Source of the DNA: Scatophagus argus
Lineage: Eukaryota > Chordata > Actinopteri > Scatophagidae
Length of the DNA stretch: 64,000 bases
Assembly: GCF_020382885.2 (NCBI RefSeq)
Contig: NC_058495.1
Coordinates: 4,147,627-4,211,626 of the forward strand
Reading direction: 5' to 3'
Position 1 is the stretch's first letter. Each line of letters begins with the position of its first letter. Position numbers and translations under genes: made by a program. Of this stretch, positions 45,880-57,179 are shown one piece after another. Under the pieces are notes generated by a model. The model did no database searches. It was not told the origin of the DNA and saw nothing but the letters and a program-made list of their open reading frames with translations.

Positions 45880-48800
45880 TCACCTTGCAGTGCTCACTTG
45901 GCAGTGCACTCTCTGGTACTGTGGTGAAGTGTTTCCCCAGCTGGTGAAGCCACAGCACTCCTTACTGTGATAGAACCTGCAGGACAAACACATCAGAGCC
46001 TCTGCATGCGTCATAACACACGATTATGTATGTATACCATCAGACAAATATAGATCCTACCTGTTTAGACGCAGCTCCTTGTCTATCTCCTCCAGAGTCT
46101 TCCCTTTGGTCTCTGGTAGCATGAGGTAGAAGAAAATTCCAGCTGCCACAGCACTCATCCCATACAAAAGAAACATCCCCGACACACCAATCGCATCTGT
46201 TGATTAAAACACACAGTCCTCTCTCTGTTGGCCACCATTTCACTTGTTGCTAAGTCAGGAAAAACCAGGAAAATATAACTGATTTAAAATGAATTCACTA
46301 ATGAACCAGGCTGTACAAAGTTATCTGGCCAAATTGTTTTTAAGGCCTCAAGAGTATACTTTTGTCAGTCATATATCTGTCAGTTAGAAATAAATTATGT
46401 ACTGCAACACCCTACAGCCCTGTCGTTTTCATGCTGCGATGCTGTGAAGATCTAGTAATGCTTTGTGGACTAAGACACTTTTCAAAGATCCAGATATATT
46501 AGTGTACTTACAGTAACCTAATGTATTGCTTAAATTACGAAGTTGGTGATCAGACAGATTCAACATCACTTAAATACCATAAACACTTTGATTTGTGAAA
46601 AGCACACCTGTAAATAATGCCTATGGCCCGGCTCCATGGGTTATTTCCCAGTTCCAGGGCTCAGTGCTCGTTGGGCTTACTTAATGTAGCAAACCAACAT
46701 GAATATTATTAACAGCTGCACATTTCCTACTGTAACTTGGCAAAAATCTGCTGTGAAAAGGGTGTATGGGAACTCACTGATAAAATTCAAGAACGTGAAT
46801 GTGACCAACAGGTTGGCGGCCCAGTTGAAGCAGCTGGTAAATGCGAATGCTCTTCCTCTGATGGCGGCCGGAAATATTTCACTCAGGAGAAGCCAGGTCA
46901 CTGTTTAATGATAAGAAACACTTCATTTCCCAGCTCTATGAAGCTTCTCAAAAAGCTCAGGCTCTATATTGGATCATTTTATTTTAACGACAGTATGGCA
47001 TATTTGCATGCTGGCTAGGAATAAGTGAGAACATCATTATGTGTATGTGACTGAACAATCCAATTACACTATTAGTACCTGCATCCCTACTGTGAATGGG
47101 ATTAGACGGGATTAGATTAGAGTTATTTACTGAGTTATTTATTGGAAGAAGATGAAGAGCCGTTTGAAGTAAATATACAAACTTGGTCCAAATCCGACGG
47201 AGTATGCACTGACAACAGCCATCATGCACACGAGAATGATCCAGTTCACAACTGTGCCATGGACACGAGGAGGAGCTGCCAGAGGAGCGTCCAGTGGGTT
47301 CTGTCTAACTTTATCAAGTACCACATCTTCACCTTGTGTGTTGTTATGAATGAGTCTTTGGGTGTCATCAAAAGGCGCATCAAAAAGTGACCCATCACCA
47401 ACAGCTACATGAGGTAGACCTGTTTTGTTAATGTTGATGTCCTCAGAATTACAAGCCCCTTTAGCATTCATCGCAGAGTGTCCACTGAGGAGTCCAATGG
47501 TTATCAGACACACTGCCATAACAGAGCATCCACTGATGAGCAAAGGCCTCCTGCCCACCCTGTCTGAAAACACCGTGGAGGTCAGAGTTGCGATCACTTT
47601 GACAAAGCCCAGACCTACAGACGCCAGCAGTGCTGAGGCATTGCTCTGAAACCCAACTGAGTTGAAGATGGTGGAGGCGTAGAAAAGGACATTCGGCTGG
47701 CCTGTGAACTGCTGAAAGAGCACCAGACCAAGGCCAATGACAGTCCGGGTCCTCATATTGTCTTTACGCTGGAATAAGTACAAGTGAACTTTCTGGTTTT
47801 CTGAGCTGGAGCTGACTTTTGAGTCATCTGGTTCTTGGTTTTCGACGGTGCTCATGAGGTCTTGCTCAGTTTGAGCGCAATCTCTTTGGTTTAAAGATCC
47901 CGTAGCGCTCGATGGAAGAAACCAGATAGAGACCAGCTGAATCAGAGTCGGTACTACAACTAATCCAAACATCCACTTCCACCCTCTTTTACAGTCAGAC
48001 AGGATGTAGTTCATGGCGTACGCTGCCAGGATGCCCACAGTGATCCCAGTTTCATACAGTGTTACCAGGAAGCCCCTGCGGTCAGGGGTAACTATCTCAG
48101 ACACAAAGATGCAGCAGGACATGGAGGATATACACATGGCAAAGCCCACTGTGATCCTGCCCACCACCAGTGCAGCGTAGGAGCTGATGAGCAGGATCAG
48201 GGTTCCTGTGAGGATCAGGACGTTGCTGAGGAGGATGCAGTTCTTGCGGCCCTGGCGGTCGATCAGGCAGCCGCCCACGATAGAAGCCAGCAGAGCTCCA
48301 ATCAACAACGAGCTGACGAGAGCCTCCTGCTGGACACATGAGAGTCTGAACTCTTCCTTGAGCTGAAGCAAAGCACCTGAGATGATGCCCAACTCGTAAC
48401 CAAACACCAGTCCGCCCACAGTGGATATCCCACTGGCCAACAGTATGGAGCTCCCTAGGAGGAAGGAAACATTCAGACGGTTTAGCTTTTGAGCAGAGTA
48501 CTATCAAAGACAGACATTTACACACCAACAATTTATATTAATGTTTTAACTTAATACTTCTCTGTGACACAGGGCAGAACCGCCTGAAGACACAGTACCG
48601 ACAATGGCCACTAGGTGTTGACTCAATAAAGTCTGCAACTCCAGAAATAGTCATTCAAAGAAAGAAATACCCCTTTTTAAAGACACTATTGTCTCTATAG
48701 TAGTTTTTACTTCATGTCAAAGCTATGGAGGATGTCACTGAGCAGCAATTTCTGAACTTGTAACGTTTGTTGTTACATTAAAAGAGGAAATATTTGCTTT

Positions 48801-49563
48801 AACTGGATTTTATATAATGGTTTCTAATACCAAAACGGAATATATAAGTAAGAAATATTGCATGTGTATCACTGCACTGGAGCCATGTTCTTCTACACTC
48901 CATTGTCAATATAAAAGTGTAACCGTGACAGATCATGCTCATCAGGATTAAACTTTATGAATTTATTAATCATATTTTGCAGGTACAGTTCCCAAGAAAA
49001 TAATTCATGCAGCAGCAACACAAGGTGAATCAGTTCTTTACTGACGTACAGATATCAATTAGCTTTACGCAAACACAAAATCGCAACATTTGTGTGTGAT
49101 ACTGTGGACAGGCCTTAAAAAATAAACAAAATCTGTCTTTTAAATTATAGCTTAACTTCTAGTTTCCAAATGAATGCTTGGCAGCTGCTCCTCACAATAA
49201 CCAGGGAGTCTTTCATGTGCTGCGTCTATTAACAGAAATGCAAATGGTCAGACCGATGTCCAGATGAAAGCTGCTGAATCTGATTATCTGGTCCTCTGTG
49301 TGTATGTGAAAGCATGAAGCTGAGGACAGTTCCTTGCTGACACCAAAAAACCCTGACAGGTTTTATGATTTTTAATCATCTTTCATGGTCTAAACGTACT
49401 TGCGCATAATGTCAGTTATCAGCAGCTGCAACAATGAAGTCAGGATATCTTTGTTGACTTTAGACGGGTTACCCTGTTACCTACCTTACTTTATACCAGT
49501 GTAACAATGAACCCTGCCTTACAATGGAAAATCACTCGCTTCACTCACAAATAACTTACCCAT
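45880..49563 (-). CDS. slc2a10: Solute carrier family 2 member 10 (GLUT10)
   Basis: Five coding exons on the minus strand: 49563-49560 (ATGG only), 48454-47183, 46900-46778, 46196-46061, 45976-45880. The total is 1632 nt, 543 aa (human 541). Joins are consistent, for example ATGG|gtaagt to cctag|GG gives MGSS. The large second exon holds most of the 12-TM sugar-transporter fold: [17 protein letters not shown] at the N terminus, [29 protein letters not shown] and DRVGRRP. A long extracellular loop before TM10 has sequons NKT and NNT. The third exon gives [20 protein letters not shown], and the fourth gives FLLYGMSA and [12 protein letters not shown]. The last exon gives [18 protein letters not shown]10 carries hexoses and/or dehydroascorbate in endomembranes; human loss causes arterial tortuosity (knowledge). 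The donor at 47182 (AA|gtttgt) is weak. Confidence 0.96.
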
Positions 49564-50266
49564 TGTTTGCGTCCTGTTAGGTGCTGCTCACGTCAGTCAG
49601 GCTGTGCACGTCTGGATTCATTTCTTAGAAGAGATCCTCTGTGAAACATAAGCAAAACATAAAATCATGTCCAGGTCCTGCTCGTGTCCCGCTCGAGTCT
49701 CATGCACCGCTCATAGAAAAGACAACGGAGCACACAAGAGCCTGTTATAGCCCCGTCACCAAGACAACCATCTCGTTGATTGCCATGATTTCATTAGGGA
49801 GTCCACTTGAGATGGCCTCAACAAAACACACAACTGTGCAGCAATCAGTTTCAGTTTGTTTAGTCTCAACAGCAGATATCCCACCTCCTGACACTGACGG
49901 AGCGGAGAGAACTTGCGTGCATCTGAAACAACAACAGAAGGAATCTACACCTCGACAGCTCAGATGGTTGCACCTCAGAGGCAAGCTGGTAGAGAAGGAA
50001 GAGTTAAAATACGGGGAAATTCCACAGGACGTTGCTGTTTATTTTGTGTTGCAGTACTGACTGAACATATTAAGGTTTTAGAATTGCAAGCCCTTTTAAG
50101 ATTTAATCAGTAGGGCTGAATAGTCCTGATTGAGATTTCACTGGTAAAAATGACATTTTGACATACAAAACTGTGATTTTGATAAACTAAATGTTAAATG
50201 TTCATTTAAGGTATCTGTAAAACAATTCTGACATGTAAAAATCACATTTTAACCAGTCAGATCTGA

Positions 50267-50304
<38 letters not shown>

Positions 50305-50847
50305 CTCTTTCACTAAGTTACAGGAAGTGACGTTATTTAAACGTTATTTAAAAAGAATTTGATGAGCAAAATGAATTCAAATATCAGTTGTTACCTTTCC
50401 AATATGTTTGACACATACACAAACCATTCTGGCTATGTTGCCATTTTGACTTGGGCAAATATCTTTTCTTTTTTTTTTTATGGCTACAATTCACTTCTGA
50501 CAAAGCATAATATGAATTGTAGATATGTCAAATAGAATTGTTAGTAGTTTGAATATAATTTGCACTAATTACAAACATATTTCTGATATCTGAAAAGAAA
50601 TTCTACATATCTGAAATTACATTCTTACTAGTTACAATTCCAAGATGACACGTCAATAATTTAATTTTTACTACTAAGAGCCAAATTTTAGGTGACCAGA
50701 ATTCCATTTATGATACCTGTAGTGTAAGAACATCTGCAGTGACCTGACACTGAAGACTGACTCTGGCAGGAAGTGAATTCGTGCACGTCAGCAACATTTG
50801 CACGAGTGAGAAATGAAATGCTGATATCAATAATCAGAACTAAGATT
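49564..50847. other. slc2a10 upstream region
   Basis: The slc2a10 5' UTR and promoter should lie here. An (AT)n microsatellite is at about 50270-50301. A 139-codon open frame on + (49641-50060) starts at GTG and has no recognisable domain. Confidence 0.5.
50270..50301. repeat. (AT)n microsatellite
   Basis: Perfect alternating AT for about 32 bases. Confidence 0.95.
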
Positions 50848-51100
50848 AAAGTGACATATTTTGTCATTGGAGGGAACTCACTCCAACGAAATTTGTTCTC
50901 TGCATTTAACCCACCCAAGTGACGTGCACACACACACAGCAAACCCGGGGCAGTGGGCGACCGCGTGCAGCGCCCGGGGAGCAGTGGGGGTTAGGTACCT
51001 TGCTCAAGGGTACCTCAGCCATGGACACCGGGACGGGGAATTGAACCAGCAATCCACCGGTTACGGGTCCGACACCCTAACCGCTGATCCACGACTGCCC
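50848..51100 (-). mobile_element. tRNA-derived SINE, full-length copy
   Basis: Read on the minus strand, the tRNA-like head is GGGCAGTCGTGGATCAGCGG, an A-box-like region TCAGCGGTTAGGG and a B box GGTTCAATTCC. The central block is GAGGTACCCTTGAGCAAGG then CACTGCTCCCCGGGCGC. It resembles the conserved core of V-type fish SINEs (from memory). The tail is TGGAGTGAGTTCCCTCCAAT. About 253 bp. A deleted relative is at 40421-40584. Confidence 0.85.
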
Positions 51101-51823
51101 ATTATGGACGTGTTCACTTGGAATCAGTCAAAAAGAAATTGTTGACATCTATATTTGCTATTACTGTGACTGGTTAAATGTTAAAAGAACTTATCATATT
51201 TTTAGCCCACTTTTAGATCATTAAAACACAAACCAATACACAAACCCTCCCATTCACTGAACTGGCTGCTCACAGAGGCTTGTACCATAAGGTCAGATTT
51301 CACACAATTTTAACGCAAACAGAGAAACTGAACTGTATTGTACAGATCCTTCTGTCTTGACTTTCAGTTGACTGTTGAATGTTGTAATGTTGTCAAATGC
51401 AAAACTTTTTAACTGTACTTTTAAAGCTCACACTCAAACGCAAATAAAAGGAGCTGAGGCGGGGATGCCCTGACTTTCTGATCTGTTTTACACTTGCATG
51501 TTAAAATACTTGAACTTCTCAGAAAGGGCAGCACGAGCCTACAGTCTGTGCTGCTCGCAGCTCTGTGTAAACACCATTTGTTTGACATAACAAAGTCTTA
51601 ATCTGAATTACATTCATTGAACCTTTATTTTGACAGGGTGGTCACGCGAGAGCATACGGTCTCTAATTTGCTTTTGTACTTTAAAGTATGCATGTGAATT
51701 GGAAAAATGCTGCAATTTGTATTAAACAAAAGTATGTTGTTTTTTTCTACACAAATGAACAACTTTCCTAAAATTACAGCAATTATCTGTTTTTTTCTCC
51801 TTTCCTCTTGCAGCTCTTCATGT

Positions 51824-52255
51824 ATGTTAAATATACTGGTAAGATAAGGATTAATATAAAGCAACATTTTTCAAGAGTTGTTAAGTTATGTGCGTTCTAT
51901 GAAAACTGCAGCTCGACTAAAGCAGTAACATAAACGGAGGGCGGTAAAACACAAAGTTTCACTGTGCGTCTCACTACTGTTCTCACCATTGTTCTCTTTC
52001 TGTTTAAAGCAGAGCAGACTGTCGCGATGTCTTCTTGCCATTTTCTGTACAGCCTTGCCGTTTGTGGACCACAGAGCCGTTATCCTCCGTCAGTCTGTCC
52101 AGGAATGTGAGCTGTTGTTAAAACGGGACCTGAACACACTTTCCTTTTGGGCTATGAGGCGTCCGGGGAAGAGAAACGGACCCACCGGGGTAGTATACAC
52201 AGAGATGCTCCGGCAGAACTTCTGGCCCTTCAGGAAGTTGGAGCCATGGCTTTAG
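51824..52255 (+). CDS. Candidate secreted peptide precursor, unrecognised family
   Basis: Two exons are proposed: 51814-51838 (ATG at 51824) and 52013-52255, giving 85 aa (86 if the exon begins three bases earlier). The first has a strong acceptor before it (ttcctcttgcag) and a strong donor (ACTG|gtaaga); the second has a pyrimidine tract before aaagcag. I chose this start because the second exon has no in-frame ATG before its hydrophobic segment, and joining these exons supplies one in frame. Residues about 11-23 (CLLAIFCTALPFV) could be a signal-peptide core after basic residues. Then LLLKR is followed by DLNTLSFWAMRRPG and KR, that is, a 13-residue segment between dibasic sites with Gly placed for C-terminal amidation. 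The tail has MLRQNFWPF and ends LEPWL. I do not recognise the family; a chance frame or the end of another transcript is possible. Confidence 0.4.
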
Positions 52256-53545
52256 ATATTTAGATATACATGTATATTTACATGGCTACGTGGCAGCCGT
52301 GTCAAATTACAGGAGGGCAAACTTCTGGGAGAAGTTTTGACGCCAGAGGTCGACAAGTATCCGACTTTCCCAGGAAGGGAAGTCCCAGAGAGAGCGGACA
52401 CACCGCCCACAGCTCGGCCCCAGTTGGGCTAAAGGAGCAGTCAGCAGTTTTAGTTTTGACTCCTTCAGTTTTTCGCATTATGATCACATGTGAGTGCAGA
52501 ACTTGTGAAGCGGTCATTGTGTTTCTGGCCACGGCTGCAGTGGTGGAGTGTAACTCAGGACCTTTACTCAAGTAACAACACTACTCAAGTAACACACTCT
52601 GTGTCGAACACGTGCTGGTTGCTGCTGATTTTTACAATGTAATGTTATGACAGTAAATGAAGTTTGAAGGTGTCAAATTGTGATTGTGACTATTTTTCAC
52701 AATTTTTGACCTTTTATAGACTAAATGATGAATCAATTACAATGCTAATAATCAGCAAAATAATATATAATGACAAAAACTACAAGTGGCACATCCCTTG
52801 TCCTCAGGTAACAGTTGCCAGCAGTAATCTCTTGTGTATTTCTGATGTGTCAGGTTCTCAGCAGCAGAAGCAGCACCTGAGCAGCTGGCAGGCAAGTGTT
52901 GCTCAACACTTCAGGATGCCAACCCGGGCTCCAGCTTGAGTTTTCCCTCGTCACATCCTTCTTGTTCCTCCTTGAGTACGGCCAAATAAGTACAATAATA
53001 ACAAGTAGTCTGTCTAATAAATAAAAATGATTGTCACAGAAAACAAAATAAGTGCAGAAATTTGACTGATCCGTGTGCCTCCCTAAATTTGTCAATTTAT
53101 TTGAGAAGAAATGCTCAGTTGTAACTCACATATTTCATGTCAACATGTTGTATTTATTATTATTATTGTTATTATGAAGATGCTACAGCTTACATTTCAT
53201 TGTATAATCCTGAGTTGTAAAATGACAATAAACTATTGGCATTTTGATTTCATTAAGATCCCTGGAGAACAGAAGTAGGCAAATAGTAGCCTACTATCAG
53301 TAGATGCTACTATTGGTAGATTATAAATGTCCTATCAATCAATCAATTTCGTCCCACATATGGTGTGTGCGTGGATATAGGGAGGATAAAGAAAGGATGT
53401 AACTGCTACTGTCATGCTTTTCTTATCATTGGGTGATATCAGTGTGGCATTTCCTTCCGACCACTAGGTGGCTGTAGAGGCTAGAGCAGCAGCGGCGCAG
53501 AGGAAGCAGTAAGATTGCAAAAAGCAGAAGAAGACGGAAATAAAC
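52256..53545. other. Region between the candidate peptide gene and tp53rk
   Basis: It holds a MITE fragment at about 52650-52790. Two AATAAA signals on + (53016-53021 and 53227-53232) could end the upstream transcript. The immediate tp53rk promoter lies around 53440-53545. Confidence 0.45.
52650..52790. mobile_element. hAT-like MITE fragment
   Basis: TTTTTCACAATTTTTGACCT, TTTTATAGACTAAATGATGAA and TAATAATCAGCAAAATAAT match the right half of the repeat family described at 45436, as I remember its consensus. Confidence 0.5.
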
Positions 53546-55127
53546 ATGGAACAGGAGAAAAGTATGGCGGTTCAAGAATTCCTCAGTAAAGCAGAGTTGC
53601 TAAAACAGGGAGCAGAAGCTCGGGTGTACCGGGCAGAGTTCCTGGGAAAGCCGACTATTGTGAAAGAAAGGTTCCCGAAACGTTACAGACACTCGTTGCT
53701 GGACGAAAAACTGACACACCGCAGGACTGTGCAGGAGGTCCGCTCCATACTGCGCTGCCGGAGAGCAGGCAAGTTTATTGTAACCAACTCATCTGGTCTG
53801 AACCTCAAACTGGTCTGAATGCAGAGCGGCATAGGCCCGCTTAACAACCGCAAACTGCTAAATAGAAGGAGTTTACCATAGCAACCGGATGTAGCCTGAA
53901 CACGATACTTTCACTTACTGCCATCCACACTGCTGTTTAAACTCAATCTGTGACCTATTAAGATGGTGATACTAGAAGGGGCTGGGCTGAGTGTGCCAGG
54001 TGAGCCAGGGATGGCCAACTACGTAGCCCGGAAGGTGTTATGAAATAAAAACGAGAGCTGGATTTTATTTTCTCGGTGACACTTCTGTGCAGCGACTCAG
54101 ACTGTAGTTCAAAAAATTGCCACAGCGTGGCAGTAAAGGTCTGTGTATAACGAGAATTATAACTTTGTAGGAGAACACTTTATTATTAGTCCTTATTCAC
54201 TTGGTTATTTGATGTTACATTGCAAGTGGACAAATCATTTTTATAATTCTAATTTTACATTATAAAAATGTGCTAAAACTTGCCAATGCTCCAGGTGACA
54301 TCTTCAGAATAGAGCTCACCAGATTAGTCTGTCCCATCAAAATAAAAGTAATAGTCAGCCTTTGTTGATCAATTAATAATTCATGTAATTTTTCTGCAAA
54401 AATATCAGAAAAATGCTGTTTTCATCCTCTCAGTTATGGAGATTATCTGCCTGTGTCTGTTTTACGTCATATTAAACTGAATATCTTTAAGGTTTATATT
54501 GGCAAATCAGGTCTTCAGGCTTTTTAAAAAAAATAGTATATAGTATATATTTGTGACCTGTTTGTGATGCTATTGTATGTTTAGAACCCAACATGCAGTT
54601 TGTTGAATGAGATTGTTCTTTAACTATTCTTCTCCTCAGGCATACCTGCCCCTGTAGTGTATTTTGTGGACTACGCCTCCCACTGCATTTTCTTGGAGGA
54701 AATCGTGGGTTCCTTGACTGTGCGTGACCACATTGCATCCGCTCAGCAGTCAGGCTCCTGTAAAAAGGCAGGGCTCGAGCGGTTGGCAGAGAGAATGGGC
54801 CAGATCCTTGCCAAAATGCACGATGAGGACGTCATCCATGGAGACTTGACCACCTCCAACATGTTGCTGCAATGTGGCGAGGAGAACGGGGAGCTCGACC
54901 TGGTCCTCATCGACTTTGGCCTGAGTTACATCTCTGCTCTGCCGGAAGATAAGGGGGTGGACTTGTACGTGCTGGAGAAGGCCTTCCTCAGTACCCACCC
55001 CAACACAGAGGTGCTGTTCGAGAAGCTGCTGAAGAGCTACACGGCGTCATCGAAGAAGTCGTCAGCAGTCATTAAAAAGCTTGACGAGGTTCGATTGAGA
55101 GGGAGGAAGAGGTCGATGGTGGGATGA
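53546..55127 (+). CDS. tp53rk: TP53-regulating kinase (Bud32/PRPK, KEOPS subunit)
   Basis: Two exons, 53546-53768 and 54640-55127, give 236 aa (human about 253). The first encodes [16 protein letters not shown] (nucleotide-binding loop), [19 protein letters not shown] and [16 protein letters not shown]. The second continues [17 protein letters not shown], as in human. Catalytic motifs are HGDLTTSNM at about residues 141-149 (Asp143) and DFGLS at 166-170. The C terminus, [17 protein letters not shown], is the Bud32 signature tail. Bud32 is a minimal kinase/ATPase of the KEOPS complex, which makes t6A37 in ANN-decoding tRNAs; mammalian PRPK was also described to phosphorylate p53 (knowledge). 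The join needs a GC donor, AGAGCAG|gcaagt, because no GT is available in frame. AATAAA at 55244-55249 ends the transcript. Confidence 0.96.
54355..54500. mobile_element. hAT-like MITE fragment in the tp53rk intron
   Basis: TTTTCTGCAAAAATATCAGA and ACGTCATATTAAACTGAATATC TTTAAGG (written with a break) match the central part of the repeat family at 45436 as I remember it. Confidence 0.5.
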
Positions 55128-55243
55128 TGCACGCTGTGTACAGAGACAAGCTTCTCAGGAAATGTTGTCTCTAAAATTATGTTGTGATTACAGAGCTGTT
55201 ATTGTGCAAAAAGACTGCCGTATGTAAGCCTATAATGTTATCA

Positions 55244-55249
55244 AATAAA
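55244..55249 (+). terminator. Polyadenylation signal of tp53rk
   Basis: AATAAA, 117 bases past the tp53rk stop. Confidence 0.7.
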
Positions 55250-57179
55250 GAAAATGTTTTGTAATATAAGAGGAAGAAGTTTTTTTTCTACTTATGTAAG
55301 GCTGATATAAGCAAAAAAATGAGCTCTGTCAGCACATTTTGCAACAATTTATGAACACAGTCACATGCACTGTCAGATTACATGCTCATTAGTAGGACAC
55401 GCATCGGTTTCCTTGTCCTCTATTGCAGATCCTGGGGTAACAAATACTAAGAATCCACAGATATGAATGTTCCCGTTGTCCCGCTTTACTGCGGAACAAG
55501 ACATTACAGTGAGAATGGCTTTGGTGCTTTTCAGTTCATTGGCCGTGGAGGACAAAACCAGGCTGAATTTGTTTAAACAAATTTTTCATGTAACAGTTTT
55601 GTCTGTTGTTGAAACAATGGCTGTCTGCAGCTTTGATGGGCACTCACTGGGAAATTCCCTTGAACCCCCCATACTGCATGAATGACATGCAGCTCATATG
55701 CATTTTAAATGAGAAATTCCGTCTCCTGTTTCAGGTATACACATCGACTCAACGTGACAGAAAAACACTGCATTAAATGTATACTTATGAATAGCTCATA
55801 TGTAACTAAAAGACTCAGATTCCACTTCCAGACACAGTGCAAATTTGTGACAAAAATATATTTATTGGAGATATATTTGCCTCAAAACAAAAGTCGGGTG
55901 CCCATATGAGCGTTAGGGCACTTCTTTTTTTCTTGCTGCACTCATTCCTCCTGGTCATACTGGCTGTGAAGAGATCCTTCCCTTATGCTTTTCCAATGGA
56001 GGTGATGAGAGACAAAATCCAGCTTGGCTTGAGATAAAATGGCTGTAACAGTCTGAAACAGCCACGTCATGTGAGTATCCGCTAAAGCCAGCGTCAGAAC
56101 AAAATCCCCTCTGTGTGCTGCTATGCCTGCACCGTAGCTCAGCATAGAAACACTGAACACCTAAAAGTGGTTCAAGACCAGTAATTTACATCACAGTTCA
56201 ATGTTCTAAACAGATAAATTATACAGAACCCTGTGCTCAAGTTGATAGCACCTAATGCACGTCCCTAAATTTGGTTTAAAATTCCCTTGTGGGATCAAAT
56301 GATTATGAAAAATAATCACAATAAAATGATCCCATAAAAACTGCAATAGTCCTAAAATAGAGATCCTGCAGATAATCTAACATTTAGCCTTTTGCTTATT
56401 ATTAGCCTGCTTATTGAAATAATGTGATGAAAACACACAGTGATGGTTGTGGGGTATCTGCAGTGTGTTTGTCTATGTTGTATGTTGTCAAATTAATAAA
56501 GATGCTTCCTTAATTTGCTTGTGTTTTCTTAGGCTTTCTTGAGCTGTGGTGTGTTAAGCTCTCTTGGCCACCACAGTGGAACATTTTGAGCAAATTAGAA
56601 TACTGGAGGGGATGTGTTCTCCCCAGGACATGTAGTAATTATTGCCTTGAAGCAGCCAGGTGCTTGTATGTGCACTGAAACAGGTTTTTGCCTTCTGTAA
56701 TCATCCCTTCTGTTTGGCTGACTCCAGGGATGTGAAAGTTCACTTGTATTCCTGAGGTGCTTTGCAAATGAGTGAAGGCTGCTCCTTTGATTCTGAAAAA
56801 TCTACATGAAATGAGTGAATATTCTACAGTATTCAACAGCTGCCATAAATAGTACATAGACAATAGTTCACAGGTTCAACTCATTGCTACACATGTGCTA
56901 AGTGTGCTATTGCTATTGGGAGTCTTGAGTAGCGCATTTAGCACAGTAGCACAGTAAGTTTCAGACACAGGTCAAAAGTCCAGGAGGAGGCACATCAAAA
57001 TGACAGAACATGAATCACAAGTAATGAGCAGCCAAGTTAATGTTTACCAGCTAAGTTCTAATGTGCATGTTCAGAGACACAACTGCTACGTGATCTTCGG
57101 CAGGAAATTGGGTTGAAGGCAAAACTGGTGCATTTGCTTTCACTTCATCATCGGTTAACAACGTGACATCTGCAGTACA
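55250..57179. other. Intergenic DNA with unresolved minus-strand open frames
   Basis: Three minus-strand frames look more gene-like than the background: 56863-56639, 56160-55942 (preceded by an acceptor-like ccacttttag) and 55555-55373. An AATAAA on the minus strand at about 55856 follows the middle one. I recognise no domain and cannot join them, so no gene is called. Confidence 0.4.

Noticed and set aside
48097-48531. 144-codon minus frame overlapping slc2a10 exon 2
   Set aside because: A second frame of the same exon, without transporter motifs; a shadow of the true frame.
49641-50060. 139-codon + frame head-to-head with slc2a10
   Set aside because: The frame begins at GTG, not ATG, overlaps the expected slc2a10 5' UTR/promoter and has no recognisable motif.
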